Shown in pieces: positions 1 through 12,954 of a stretch of 64,000 nucleotides of DNA; the first letter of the stretch is position 1; each line of letters opens with the position of its first letter. This stretch comes from Lutjanus erythropterus (taxonomy: Eukaryota; Chordata; Actinopteri; Lutjaniformes; Lutjanidae): contig CM034604.1 in the NCBI GenBank assembly GCA_020091685.1, forward strand, positions 4,577,820-4,641,819. The letters run 5' to 3'. Made by a program: the position numbers and the translations under genes. The notes beneath the pieces were generated by a model. It saw nothing but the letters and a program-made list of their open reading frames with translations, was not told where the DNA came from and made no database searches.

Positions 1-1881
1 TGGCGGCATTTATGAGGGGGGGGTTACTCACAGTCCTGGCAGCAAAGGACACAAACATGCTCCTTGATGCTGACTACTGAGTCCAAGAGGTGAGTGCTCA
101 AAGCACAGTGAGGACTCCATCTTGGGCAAAGCCTGGGGTTAAATATCCCATCATGCCTTAACACAAGGTCATGAGTCACACAGCAGGTGCTGATGTCACA
201 GTCTCAGCCTCATGTTGACAATGACATTGACATCACAAGTTCCATGGAGCTTGTTGAGCTAGCGGACAGCAAGGTCAATTTGCTTGGTTTGGCACTCTTA
301 CGGACAGCTGTTAGAGCTCCAGCTACCACTACCAGCCTGCTGCAAGAGGAAACAGGATAGGGCTGAAAATTGCAAAGTAATTGTGAAAAGGAAAGCGGAA
401 CTAAGAGGTATTCATGGAGGCAAAATTGGTTTGGAATCCAATCGAGTGCGGGCTGCTAGGGTGTTGAGCTGGAAATGGAGACTGTGAAATGAACACAGAA
501 GAAGAGGACGAAGGGCAGCAGCGGGGATGGGTGGGAGGGCAAATAACAGGGATGAAGGCGAGGCGAGCTGAGAGGATGTGCAGGCTGCGGGGGGGGAGCG
601 AAGCAGTGGAGCAGAGAGATGGCCTGACACCACGCGGCTTTCAGGGCACGTGTTCCGTCTGATTCCGCCCGAGGACAGACACTCTTCAGTGAAGATGTGA
701 ACCAAACACAGTAATCCCACATTGGACACACAAGGAGAATGGGGGACGAGTCTGGATGTGTGTGTGCGTGTGTGTGTGTATGTTTGGCTTGCCCCGCCTC
801 ATCATGTTTACACAAGAGTACAGGGGGTCACGGAGTGCTAGCAGTCTTACTCAAGCTTAAAATTATTAAGACAAGGGGGCAGATGAGAAAGTGATCCTGT
901 GTAAGAAGAAATTCAACCTCCATGCATCAGCCTACTAAAGCATCTTGGCCTGAAACTGATCAACATACACCTCATGATCTGGCAGTTTTGCAATGCAAAA
1001 ATCCTTCAGTCGATTGTATCCCAGGGTGATGAAACTCTGAAATGTTTTCCAAGTTTTATAACAGGAAAGGAGCCAGGATTTCTGCCTTCTGTCTTCAATG
1101 TAAAACTCTACCCACATTAATGCAAAACTCTACCCACATTTGCCAGCTGACATACTGTAGACGTCTATTTCACTGAAAGACAACTCCAAAACAGAAGAGA
1201 CCTGAGCTGAGCTGCATTTCCGTTAGAATGATAAAATCATCTGCACAATGCCTGTCATGTTGTGGGTTTGATTCCAGCTTCTAATGACGTGCCTTCTCTC
1301 ATCCCACATATGTATGCATACATAATTCCACCTTCATCAATGACAATCTGTTGGGTTTTCTGAAAATGTTAAGCTTCAACGGAAACCCAAAATACGACAA
1401 AGCTGTTTGCCCATGTGGCACCGCACACAAGAGCCAACAAATTAAATAACAGACAGGAAGCTTAACTGTGCAGTGATCTGTGAACAGCTGAACATGCGGC
1501 TGCAGCGCTCCTCACTGTGAGCTCCATCCGTCACAAGTGCAGACTTAACATTTCAAATTTACAAATGCTGAGCCAGCTGTAGGTGGGGCAGCCTCCTTGC
1601 TGAAAAGACTAACCCACAACCGGAAGGGGGCAAATGTGACTCGTGAGTGCGATCAGCCTACGCGTTCATCGGCTGCTGCCTGCAAAAGTTATCACACAAA
1701 CTTATCATCTGTCAGCAGGGCAGTGATCGCAGACAAAGAACGGTTTAGAACGAGTACTTAAATATCAGTTACAATATCTGGAATACAAATTGAGTATTGA
1801 ATATGTTAATCAAAGCCTAATTCTTTCAAATCCTTTATTGAATGCAATTAGTTTTCACTTCCAACAACTTTTGCAAATGAC

Positions 1882-1939
1882 TTAAAGGTCCAGTGTGTAG
1901 GATTTAGTGGCATCTAACTGTGAGCTTGCAGATTGCAAA
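1882..1939 (+). repeat. terminal fragment of a GGTCCAGTGTGTAGGATTT-type MITE
   Basis: The stretch from TTAAAGGTCCAGTGTGTAGG through the TGCAGATTGCAA block matches the conserved left end of a very common teleost MITE. The element is interrupted after about 58 bp by the next repeat. Its right end was not found with certainty. Confidence 0.6.
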
Positions 1940-1940
1940 C

Positions 1941-2757
1941 TAGGGTTTGGCGATTGGATGAATACATCACCTGGACGAATCGATGATGGGCTGAATCCAT
2001 CGCCGGCTGTTTTTTCCGCCTATTGTCATGGTGATATTTCTAGGGCTGCAACTAAAGATTATTTTCATAGTTGATTAATTGGTTGATTATTTTCTAGGTT
2101 AATCGATTAATAGGTGTTTGTTTTAAAATGTCAGAAAGTGGTGAAAAATATTGATCAGTGTTTCCCACAACCCACAGATATTCAGTTCACTGTCATAGAG
2201 GAGTAAAAAGACAAAAATATTCACATTTAAGAAACTGAAAGCAGACAATTGTCTTTTTTCGTAAAAAATTAGTCAAACTGATTGATTGATTATTCAAACA
2301 GTTGGCGATTAATTTAATAATCATTGTAGCTCTAGATATCTATGATATTATTTTGCTAATGTAATGGTCAGCAGATTGACAGCCACTGCTCCACAGCATC
2401 CTCTCATCCAGTACACAGTACACACCCACTCAGCAAGACCATGAGTGCCTTGAGCTGGGTGAGGGGTGAGAGGACACCAGCCTGCTGAGACAGACTCTTT
2501 ACACTCTTTTCACACCTTGAATTAAGGATTTAACTCATCCAAATCAGAGATAGTGATTGTTGGAAGAGCAGACAGACTAACAAAGACCGTTTTGGTTACT
2601 TTAGATGTGTCTTTCTGTCGAGCTTGAATGAAATGTGTTTTATGGGGTTAATAATGAGCCAATTAAGCAAAAGGGGGTGGGACAAATATATCGCCAATTG
2701 CCGATGGATGGGCTTAGGATCGTTGATTGGAAAACTTTAACATATCACCCAACCCTA
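1941..2757. mobile_element. DNA-transposon relic with TAGGGTTTGGCGAT ends, containing a nested MITE
   Basis: Left end TAGGGTTTGGCGAT (1941) and right end ATCACCCAACCCTA (to about 2757) are imperfect inverted repeats of the GGGTTGGGYGAT type. The interior is split by the MITE at 2041-2334. No transposase frame is seen, so it is non-autonomous. Confidence 0.5.
2041..2334 (+). mobile_element. TAGGGCTGCAAC-family MITE (hAT-like), copy 1
   Basis: Starts TAGGGCTGCAACTAA and ends TGTAGCTCTA, an imperfect terminal inverted repeat. The interior has the family hallmarks: GATTAATCGATTAA-like blocks, TGTCAGAAARTGGTGAAAAAT, CAAAGATATTCAGTTTACTGTC and AATATTCACATTTAAGAAGCTG. It is flanked by GATATTTC (2033-2040) and GATATCTA (2335-2342), matching at 6 of 8 bases, consistent with an 8-bp hAT target duplication. 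It sits inside another DNA element. Confidence 0.75.
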
Positions 2758-2929
2758 CTGCAGAAATCACTTCTTACCACACTGGAAAACACAACTGGAC
2801 CACATCAATTATCCTACCAAGTCCACGTTCAAAATGAATATTTTACAAATATTGTCTAAGGGTATGTCAGTTAGGCTGCTCTTGGAAAAAATGTACCCCT
2901 TTTCTTTAAAACTTTCCATAAGAAGAGAG

Positions 2930-3156
2930 AATTTTTCTCTGAAATTTACTCCAGCATTTCCTCTCTTCCATGTCGTGTGCATGCCAGGAAACCACATTTG
3001 GTCTTAAAACAGGTTGCGATAACAAAAAGTGGAAAAGGCATGAAAAATTGGGGAGAAATTGGGAGAAATATGGGAGAGTTGAGACAGTGGGAGGAAACCA
3101 GGAGAGGTCGATGAAAAAGAATCGCCTCCCCAGAAAATTGGGAGAGTTGGCAAGTA
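2930..3156. mobile_element. terminal part of a DNA transposon ending GGGAGAGTTGGCAAGTATG
   Basis: The segment ends in ATTGGGAGAGTTGGCAAGTATG, the reverse of a CATACTTGCCAACYCTCCC end common to teleost DNA transposons. The left end was not found; the left limit is approximate. Confidence 0.4.
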
Positions 3157-3723
3157 TGCGTCTCACTCTCCTCTTCCAAGCGAGAATGTGAACCTATGGT
3201 AGGGCTGCTGAAATACTGCACTATTGACAAGCCAAGCAGGGAAAGGCAAGCAACCACAACAACAAATATGTTCATGTTTTTCTCATGAGGCCTTCTTGTT
3301 TTACACTTCAATGCCAATGAATGAATCAATGCTTCAAAAAAAATGGACAACCAATATGAGGGCCAGTAATAGTTTGAGCTCAGTGATGGATCAATATCAA
3401 TATCACAAGTTTTGCCATGCTTTATGTTATTTTTTGTTAATTTGGTGTAATTTCGTAGGTTACCTGTATTTCGTAGGTGCCCCACTATTGTGACTTGCAG
3501 GCTGGGCTGCTGTTGGACCAATATTGTAATACTGAGGGACAGTTAAGAGAAACTGTGTCTACACTAAGCCTTATTTGAGGCCAACTAAATAATGAGACTA
3601 GTAGCATGCTGGTAGCTCTTTGTTCATATTGCTTTTTGTTGAAGTTTCTATTGTAGTGCAAGCTACATTAGCTTTGTTGGTATTGGGAAGCCAGCCAGTT
3701 CTGCTCTGTGATCTTTGTCACCT

Positions 3724-3728
<5 letters not shown>

Positions 3729-3786
<58 letters not shown>
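3729..3786. repeat. (TG)n microsatellite
   Basis: Uninterrupted TG dinucleotide tract of about 58 bp. It creates spurious open frames of Cys/Val or His/Thr repeats. Confidence 0.97.
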
Positions 3787-3789
<3 letters not shown>

Positions 3790-4076
3790 TTCTGTAAAGT
3801 TACTTGATGGATAAGGCCTGACGGTAAAGATACAGTAAGGTGCGAAAAAGAATGGTTAACTTGCCAGAATGCACTTAGCACACAGCAGCTAGCTTGCTCA
3901 GACCAGTGAAGTGATATCCACAAAAACCATTAAACATAGTGTTACTGCATCAAATTACTTCATTTTTAATTATTGGAGTAATTTGCAAAAACAGACTAAG
4001 GGAAATGCGCTGCTGACCCAAACTAAATACCTGCAGGGGAAACTACATCATTGCGACAACCATAAAATCAGAGCAG

Positions 4077-4410
4077 GGTTGCCAGGTCTGCGTTTTTTCC
4101 ACAGAATTGGGCAACTTTTGAAGTATTGCCACAGGATGAATTTTTTGTCCGCTGGTTGGTGGAACTATTTTGCATGCAAATTACTTTTAACAATATCTAT
4201 AAATACACATCCATATTGGAAATGATATCATTTATTTATACTACCACACTGAGTCCAAAAATCAACACATACACAGTCACATGCATGCCCACATAAATAC
4301 AAACAAGTACAATGTGAATAAGCTCAGTGCCTGCCAGTGCCAGTTTTAATGGCTGTTGGGCTTGTTTTGATCTATCATTGAGCCGGTTTTGTCACACAGA
4401 CCTGGCAACC
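4077..4410. mobile_element. 334-bp MITE with perfect 14-bp terminal inverted repeats
   Basis: GGTTGCCAGGTCTG at 4077-4090 is exactly the reverse complement of CAGACCTGGCAACC at 4397-4410. ATCAGAGC (4067-4074) and ATCAGAGG (4411-4418) flank it, 7 of 8 matching, as expected for a hAT target duplication with two extra bases at the left end. There is no coding capacity. Confidence 0.8.
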
Positions 4411-5954
4411 ATCAGAGGGACTTTTCTTGTGGATTAGTGATGGAAAATGAGAATCTCGTGATTTTCTTTACTATTGTACATATACACAAAGCAATGTCAA
4501 TGCTGAAATCATGTATCATGCAGCCCTAAATCCTGGTATACATTCTCAAATCACAATTTCAATGTGAAATCAAATGAGCAACCAACTCCACAATGTATGT
4601 TTATACCAGGGCACAAACACACCAAGCCAAATTACAGAGCCTGAGAATATTCTGCAGTCTAATGAGAGGTCTCTGATGGCACGCAATATTTTGAAAAACT
4701 TGCTATAATGAAATGACAATAAAACACAAACTCTATCAAAACTGAAGGAAGGTTCATTTTTGATTATCTAGCTCAGACTATTCTGTGTGAAGTGGCTTCT
4801 CATGCTAAAGAAAAATAAAAGATGAAAGCAATGGAAATTCTCTGCAGGTATAAAAGAGCCAGAACATTGTAAAGGAGACTTTAATGTTGGGCTCAAACAC
4901 AGCAGTATGATCCTCAGAGTTCCTAAAACACCAAAAGTTGAAGCAGCTAGTAGCCAGGAGTGCAAGAATTGAAACCAAAGTGTCCTCAAGGTGTTTGGGA
5001 GACCACAGAATTGTTATGCAAGAGAGGAGAAGAGAGCGGCGCTCTGAATGAAATCCAGAGCAAAAGAGAAAATTTTTGACAGCAATTAGAATGAAAAGAG
5101 GAGAGAGTGAGGACTGAGCCAGGAGAAGGTGGTGACGTGAGGTACCTCTCAAAATGAGTCCTTAACCTACGACGGAAGCTACAGAGTCGCTGTGACTGGA
5201 GAGGAAAATGTCACTCATCCATTGAGGACTCTGGTGGGAAACTTTGAAAAAGCTGATTGATATGCTGCTCTTATGTCTGTTGTGACTGTGCTGTCAAAGA
5301 TGGAGAAAACGGAAGGACACGTATTGCATTGCTGAGTGTGTAGAGGAAACTGAAAGCTGTGGAGGTCTAATCACTGCAAGTGTGTGTCTCTGTCTTAGTC
5401 TTAGTAGGTGTATTTTATTGTTATGGTCCTACACGTTTTCCATTTCCTAATGCCAGAGTTTATTTGTGAAGTTAAATCCTTTCCTGCTTTAACAGATTTT
5501 CGCCTTTAATCAATGCTGTATGCTGATGGAACAGTAGGTGGTATTATGAATGCTAACTAGGCCAGATCGCTTTGGATTTTTCTTCAGAACAACAAATACC
5601 TCAATTTAGTGAAGCGTTCGGCTGTGCAAGCACAGTTAATATGCAATTATGTAATTATGTGTGTGTTGGGAATCTGGGACATATCTGCAGCATTTTGAAT
5701 ATTTTTGTAAACCTTTAAAAATCACCCCAACTTTTCCTAACCTAGAAAATTAACATTGCGCCCTTATTGTTGAACAATTTGAGTGAAAAATGTTTTCTAT
5801 AATTAAATCATACTTTGTTTCTAAATGAAGGTAAAACAACATAATTGCCAGGTGTCGAGGTCCTCCCAGGGTTCAAACCACTCAGAGAGTAGTCAACTTC
5901 TACATTAACTCGACAACTTTTCTATTACAAGAGTTGTACTGAGGCACAGCTGTG

Positions 5955-6365
5955 CCTCACAGGGATAGTTTGGATTTTCTGGAGTGTGGTTGTATGAGGT
6001 ACAGAGAGGAATGCCAGCACAGAAGCTAAATAATGTATTGCTCTGGACAGGGTCGGCAGCAAAACATATTTTAGCCACTTTAAAAAAATAGCCATCTAAA
6101 AAAAATCTGTATCAGTTTACGCTATATTTAGAATATGTTCGCCACTTAACCTTGCTGTCAAAAGGGCTCTTCCAATGGGAGAACACTGTTATATAAGCCA
6201 AAAATCGCTCTCACCAAAGCAACCAGTCTCCTTACACTAAAACACTAATTTAACCTTGCAGAACATGGTGGTTGCTGGTCTACTGCTGCCTTGATCAGTT
6301 AGTTTGTGTTATTGTGGGACTTCTGTGTTTTAAAAGGGTGGTTCGGATTCACCGGAGTACCACTT
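5955..6365 (+). repeat. dispersed teleost repeat beginning AGGGATAGTTTGGATTTT
   Basis: The opening AGGGATAGTTTGGATTTT, GTGGTTGTATGAGGTAC, and later blocks ending near GGTGGTTCGGATTCACC match a widespread non-coding teleost repeat. The ends are approximate. Confidence 0.5.
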
Positions 6366-7341
6366 AGGCTTGGGCAATGTCTACCAAATTTGCACATGAC
6401 AATGTCCACAGTGAAACATTGTAATGGATGATGATATCGCTGCGGGGTCTAAAAGGGCCTTTGTCACAGCACCACATGTCCAGAACTTTATTTTCTCTCC
6501 CAGGTGTCAAAAACAGAACTTAAGCAACAACTCTATGGAAACTCGGAGGAGACACACTACGTCACTTTCAGCTGTGAGTGGGTACCACCCTTGTCATAAG
6601 AGTCACCAAGGGGAGGTGACACATCGCCGGTATGACCAGTTGTGAGAGAGACTGGGCTGCCCTGCAATCCGTTGGTGTTCTTGGACCCACACCACAGCAA
6701 CACACTGCCCATTGTCTAACCTCTTCTCAAATATTACAGTTAGCTTACACAGAGCAGTGTGTCTTTTTCTACAAATCCATTTGATGAAGTGTAAATAGCA
6801 CTATACAGACATGCAGAGAGCATAATATCCTCTCAACTCACAGAATCAATGTTAATTAGCTACAGCTGAGTAACTTTACCACCAACAGTTGTCATTATGT
6901 CTTTTATTATTATTGTTTCCAATTAAAACTTCCATTTCCAACAGGTTAAGAAATTGTTAATTATGTATAATTAAATGGCTAATATTGCAATTTGACAATC
7001 CCACTTTCAAATCCCACTTTCAAATCAAACGATTAGTCAGCCCCAACAAGCAGGGTCCAAACTTAACTCTTTGGTCTATATCTATGGGTGGTAAAGTGAG
7101 AAAATTTGCCAGACAAAATATTTTTCCTCATCCATAAAAGCGCACAAGATATAATGTCATTAACAACTCTCCTCACCCACCCTACTTCTCTGTAAATTTT
7201 CTTTTAGTTGTATTTCTGCCATGCTCTTCATTTTTCCTTATGGGCTGATCTTTTCCAGCAACTTGCCACCACATACTTGCAGACTTGCTTTACAATTAGT
7301 GATCACCACTGGTACCTCTGTGGTATTCTTACACATATTTT

Positions 7342-8265
7342 TAGAGATGCACCGATTGCAATTTTCTTAGCCGATTCCGATTTCCAGTTTTTATAAGGGT
7401 CTGACCTGCCGATTCCGATTTTGACCGATTCCGATTTTCAGTCTTTCTAAGAACTAGAATTGACAGCATTCACAAACATTTCTGCAACTTTTCTTGTAAA
7501 AATTAAATTAGATGTTCATAATATGACACTGACTATTAAATATTCATTAAATGCTATTTACATTTTCTCCAAAGTCCTCCAGGTTACAGCCAGGCCTTAT
7601 TATAGTTTTACATTAAGATTATGAATCAGCTGAAGGGGATGACTCACGAAAACCCGCGATATCATGGAATCTCGTGGGATTTCGCGGGACGCGATTTCAC
7701 GTGATCTCCTGTTGAAGCAGATGTAAACAAACCGGAGACGGATGCGATGCAACAATTTGCTGCCGTAAAACTTTGCCTTGAGAAAAACAGACACAGAAGT
7801 TAAACAAGTCTGGATGAGAAAATGTTTGAGGAGACACATCAACACAGGTTGTTTATTCTTCATCCAGAACAGGAGGTGAGATTTTAACTGTCCCTCTGTG
7901 AACAGCAGTCTGCTGCTGGCTAACATTAGCCTGAAGAGCTACATAGTTTACGGCTGTTTTGCAACACTGTCAGCTGCTCTGTCTCGTTGTAGACTGTCTT
8001 CTCTTTATCTTGTTCTTGGAATCTGTCTCTGACTCCAGCTTCAAGCAGACATGTATCAGAGTGTGTAGCTGTTATCAGCGCTGCGTTGACGTCACGGTCA
8101 GTTTGTCTGCTGCGCGCATGACGTGACCATCGTGCAGAACACGTGTGTGACAATGACGGGCACAGAATCGGATATGTGACGCTGACAGGCCAGTCACCGG
8201 TCAGGGCCGGTCATGCTGAAAACCGGCCGGTTCCGGTCTCTGGCCGGTCGATCGGTGCATCTCTA
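7342..8265. mobile_element. 924-bp hAT-type element with TAGAGATGCACCGAT ends
   Basis: TAGAGATGCACCGAT (7342-7356) is the exact reverse complement of ATCGGTGCATCTCTA (8251-8265). Flanks CATATTTT (7334-7341) and CATATTGT (8266-8273) match at 7 of 8 bases, an 8-bp target duplication. Subterminal CCGATTCCGATTT and CCGGTCAGGGCCGGT blocks are typical. The core (7630-7760 and 8080-8260) is CpG-rich against its surroundings. No transposase frame is seen, so it is probably mobilised in trans. Confidence 0.85.
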
Positions 8266-9802
8266 CATATTGTACTTAATAAACGGAAAATTACAATTGC
8301 AAAAACATCTCTTTTACCAAACGATGATGAGCTTAAGTTTCTTGTTAACTCGTCGTAAAACACGCTTCATTCAAACTAGACAGAACAGCAAAATCTGTGC
8401 AAGTTTTGGGCCCTGGTTCCAAGCCTGTGTAGGAAGTCTGGATCATACAGCATGGTGCAGTGAATGGCTCAGAGTTTCTATGCTTCTCTTTGTTTGTACT
8501 GTATACAGTAAGTGTAACTTCAGAGTATGTTATATGCCTGTTGCCCAAAGCGACAGCAAGCTTGTTGTGTGGCCTAAGCTGTCTTGACAGCACAGGGAGT
8601 AGCGGTCTCCTCAACAACTACCCAGCAGGCCTCGGCACACGCCGGCAGCACTGGGCCTCATTCCCACAGCAGCAGGAACAGCCAATGAGGCATCTAGCTA
8701 CACACTGAGGCTGCATGGAGGAGGACTGACTGTGTGGAAAAGACAGACTCCAGAGTGTCCAGAGTGTCATCCTCCTTCTCACACTTACCTACCTCCACAT
8801 AAGGTACGCACATATGCTGTTTATCCGATCCCTCAACTTTTTTCTTAACTCCCAAAAGAAAGTGGCATTTTTTCTTTGTCTGAGATTTTCTAGTTTCTAC
8901 TGGTGGGATGGGTTAGATGGAAAAAGAGAGGTTGGGGGGGTGGGTGGGTTGAGGAGGAATTGGGCGACTGAGAGAGCTCTAGCTAAAAGCTATTCAGGTT
9001 AAAGCATCCTCTCTATCTTCCTGGCCACCAGTTAGCCATGATTTTCCACTTGGGGAATCCATCAGTGCCCTGCAGAGTGGAATCAGAGCGCTCAGAGGTG
9101 TGATAGGCTATCAGGGCTGGACAGACACTTCAGAATGAGAGATGAGTCACTTGGGAGAGTCAGCTCAGTGCCTCATCCACCAGTATCTTCTGGGATGGCG
9201 GCTGGCAGCTCCAGCTTTGATGCCAGGGCCAGTGGCAGCTCATACTCAGCCTTGAGACTTCTTGGGTCATGGACAAGATATCCTGGTGTCTAGACCAAAT
9301 CTCAGAGGGAGATGTCTGATCTCCCATGTCAAGTTATCCATCAATCCATCTGTCTGTCTAGCCAGCAATACATCATCATAACTTCTATATATATTAACTT
9401 ATCCTTTGAGGACTTTATTTTTGTTTGGGCCAAATCTGATAATTAGGGCATGTTAGGTAGAGCCTCACTAGCAATGGAGTTTTGAGGCAAATGCACATAT
9501 TTAGGGCTTTAGCTTTTAACAGCAAACAGCACACCTATCTCTCAACAACAGACCCCAGTCTTGCTTGTTTTATTTGAGATAATACCTTAACTACATGACC
9601 AGGGTGAGTGGAGCACAATTTGTTTACTGTAGCTAGTCTGCGCTGAAAACATCTACTATACCTACATCTACCCGGGGCTATTTAGCTTCAGCAGCATGTG
9701 GGCCAAAAATGAAAATCACTGGGGCTTTGTGGGCCTCACAGATACTTTGTCAATTTATGGCTACAAATAATTCTTATTGGTCATGTGCATGCCTTTTTTT
9801 CA

Positions 9803-10521
9803 CTTTAAAGGAGCAATATGTAAAAACTGTACATGCAAAATGAGTACTGCAGTTTCAAATAGTGAGGCTGAGTCATAGACCATAAATAGGTTGAAATGCT
9901 AGTTGATATTTCCTTGATGCAAGTTGACATGAGTTTTGTCCCCCTGGCCCTGCTCCTCCTCAAGGAAGTTTGACTGGCTGCAAGGACACTGCAGGAGAGC
10001 AGGACACGTTCAACATCATAAAATGGCAATAACGAATGACAATGAGCCCTCCTCTGTAAGTTGATCAGCTGTTTATAACTGTCAGTTGTCTATCAATGTA
10101 AAGTTGAGCCTCTTATCCTGACAGCAAAAGCCCACTGCTCTGAAAATACACACTCTGGAGTTTGAGTGTGACTGTCTGTCTCACTGCCTGCCAAACTCCA
10201 TCAACATTTTGCTCAAATTGAACTGTTATGAACAGCTACGCCTTCTACAAAATTCTTGATGATGTCTTACGAATCATAAAGAGACACTTACTCATTCAGC
10301 GAACATTCAGCATTAATTTGAACTCTAATTATTGTGAAACAGGCAAACAAAAACAGTTATTTCAGGTCAGAATAGAAATTTCAAAGGAGGAGGCCACAGC
10401 GGTAGCGTTGTTGTCAGTGAAGTGAGTATTTCAACTTAACATGTTTCCTTGATCTCTGATGACACATCATGGTCATTTTATGATTTATTACAGTAAATCT
10501 ATAACAGATTTCTCCTTTAAT
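9803..10521. mobile_element. MITE with TTTAAAGGAG ends
   Basis: Left end TTTAAAGGAGCAATATGTA and right end ATAACAGATTTCTCCTTTAA form short imperfect inverted repeats (TTAAAGGAG shared). The interior is non-coding. Ends are accurate to a few bases only. Confidence 0.5.
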
Positions 10522-10599
10522 GGTTTCACAATAATGATTTTCAGAGAGCAGTCAGTCCATAGCTTTATACAGAAGGGCAAAAAGTTGCATCTAAAAAAA

Positions 10600-10927
10600 T
10601 AGGGCTGCAACAATTAATCGATAATTAATCCACTATTAAATTAACTGTTAACAATTTTTATAATCGATTAATCAGTTTGAATATTTTTTAAGTAATATGT
10701 GAAAATTCTCAGCTATCAGCTTCTTAAATATGAATTTAAATATGAATTTGCAGCTTATCTGCGGGTTGTTTGTAAAACAAAACATTTTTGAGGACGTCAT
10801 CTTAGGCTTTTGGAAACACATTTTCACCATTTTCTGACTACTTAAAACAAGCAACTATTAATAGATTAATCAAGAAAATAATTGACTGATTAATCAACTA
10901 TGAAAATAATCATTAGTTTCAGCCCTA
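10600..10927 (-). mobile_element. TAGGGCTGCAAC-family MITE, copy 2
   Basis: Full-length copy in the opposite orientation to copy 1. It begins TAGGGCTGCAAC and ends TTTCAGCCCTA. Flanks TAAAAAAA (10592-10599) and TAAAAAAC (10928-10935) match at 7 of 8 bases. Internal blocks such as CAGCTTCTTAAATATGAA and TTCACCATTTTCTGA are the reverse complements of those in copy 1. Confidence 0.82.
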
Positions 10928-12435
10928 TAAAAAACTAAGGAGACATGAGGTGTTTTACTGACAGGTAACTAGGCCTAACAATAAGTTGGCCTGTTGAAAT
11001 CATTGTAAAACAGATCTGAAGTCTTTGAATTGTCACAAAGATTGCATTACATACCACAATCAGGTGATTTACTACTATAGGACAAGCATACATCTTCTGA
11101 CTTCTGTCATTTTGAGCCTGTTGGAGTCAGTAAGAGAAATTACGCTACCTTGATTTTGCTGTTTCAACACAGTTTGAGTGCACACAGTGCAACATAAGGC
11201 TTGACTGAGTGAATGACGGGTGCAAAGCGAGTGTTGCAGCCAATCACAGCACATAGGTGCTTTATGTAATCAACACCAAATTGGTTCAGGTCACACAGCC
11301 TATGGCATGGGTCTTCACCACGATGAAGACAAAATGAGCAAATGAGCCCTCTGTCAGCTAAGAGGTCCATGGCCTGAAAAATGCTGAAGACCCCTGGTCT
11401 ATGGTTCAAATGTCTCAAAGTTGACAAGTGCCAACTCAGTTACTCAGTCAGGGGAGTAAAGTACTCTCAGGACTGCCACAGTAAGCAAAGAAAAGCGTGA
11501 TTATTTTTCATTCTTTGAGGGCAGTGGAAGAGGGGCACCGGTGTGTGGCCAGTAAAATCTGTCACTGGTAAATAACTAAGAAAAATCTATATCAATATCA
11601 TCCGCTGCAGTGGTTTTTAAGATGATCAAGTCTAAAACTTTGTCTCAAATGAACATCATACAATTTCTCTGACCATGTCCCATTTAAATCAAAGTACGGT
11701 TGTCAGTGAAGCACTGGCTGCCTAATTCAACAGACTTCAATAGTGTCTAAACTTTTGTTCCTCTTTGTGTGCAAGTGTGTGTCAGGGGAGGGGAGGTTTT
11801 GAATATGGTCGCCCTTTGTGATAGCTGAATATTAATTAAACAAGTGTGAGCACAATATTAATGTTTTTGCCAGTCTTACAAGAAGTCTCTGGAAGGTTAC
11901 GTTTACTCAAAGTACTTGGCATCTGTTGAAGTCGATGAAGTTGGTATCATCTTAATAGTTTGGGAATAAAGCTGTGCAGCTCTTGATTGAATAATCAATC
12001 ATTTGGACACATGCTTTGTTGTCAACGCTAGCTATTTACAGCATCGTCCAGCTTTGAAGACATTGTTCTCAGACAGATTGGCCCTGTGGTTTGCTCAAGC
12101 ATATATAATGAAGCTGGTCTTAATTGTCTCACGGAGGCTAAAAGAGGACTGGAGAACTTTAAAGATTCTATGGAGCCTGTCACACTTGGATTTATATGGA
12201 TAGACAAGTAGGCAAAACCCTAGGTCTGCCTGTGACAATGTGCGCTATGTACTAGGGGCTTGAAAAACTACTTATCTAATTGATTATTAAAACCACTAGT
12301 CATGGATTGTGGATAATATAATCTGAGTCAACATCAACAGATGTACAATATTATAATGTGTAAAAAACAATGCTTTACATACACAGTTTGTGCCACAACA
12401 ATTCAGGTGTGTCTTCACTGCAACCCCCTGTGCCT

Positions 12436-12740
12436 TATATTAGGGATGTGCGCTATTAGTCTACTATATGATTAAACTTCACCACCCTTGCTAGTCAGCA
12501 CCAGAAATACTAGTCAGTTAAACTCTCTTATTTTTATTCATGTACAATGCCAGTTAAGCTGTTAGGTGGCTGCTCACCTCGAGCTGGTGCAGCAGCCCCT
12601 CTCGCACAGCAAAAATGCCCCGATGGCTCAGATGTTGTTATCGTGTGTATTGTGTTTTCTTACAATGAGAGTAGTCAACTAGTCTAAATCAAAATTTGCA
12701 TTTAACTGACAGGGAAATTAGTCACCAGGAACATCCATAC
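12436..12740. repeat. probable DNA-transposon relic starting TAGGGATGTGCGCTA
   Basis: The opening TAGGGATGTGC and the repeated CTAGTCA / ACTAGTC motifs near both sides (12485-12520 and 12675-12685) suggest an old element with degraded inverted ends. The family is not certain. Confidence 0.3.
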
Positions 12741-12954
12741 TTTATATCACATTACTTATGACTTTGTCACAGCAGGAGCTGTGAATACTTTCTGTTCTGC
12801 ACTATTTATTGGCTGCAGAAGATGATGCTAACATGGCACTTACATGTGTTTCAATAAGTGTTCCATCATTAAGGCAGTGGTAGGACATTACAATGAAATA
12901 ACCACAGGAAAACCTCTGAAACTGGAAATATCATTGTACTTTGAGGAGGAGCAG

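Noticed and set aside
1..142. Possible exon at the left edge (minus-strand ATG in strong context near 119, donor-like GTGAGT near 32; also a plus-strand AG...GTGAGT frame)
   Set aside because: Both strands give open but unrecognisable peptides of about 18-30 codons; the plus-strand acceptor has no pyrimidine tract. It does not match the expected ube2j1 exon 2.
2946..3521. 191-codon minus-strand frame
   Set aside because: It starts in a DNA-transposon end and continues into unassigned AT-rich sequence; the translation resembles no protein family and there is no promoter or splice context.
8690..8830. Candidate exon boundary GGTAG|GTAAGTGTG on the minus strand near 8790
   Set aside because: A fine donor consensus, but the upstream frame is short, unrecognisable and not the expected ube2j1 sequence; chance donors are common.
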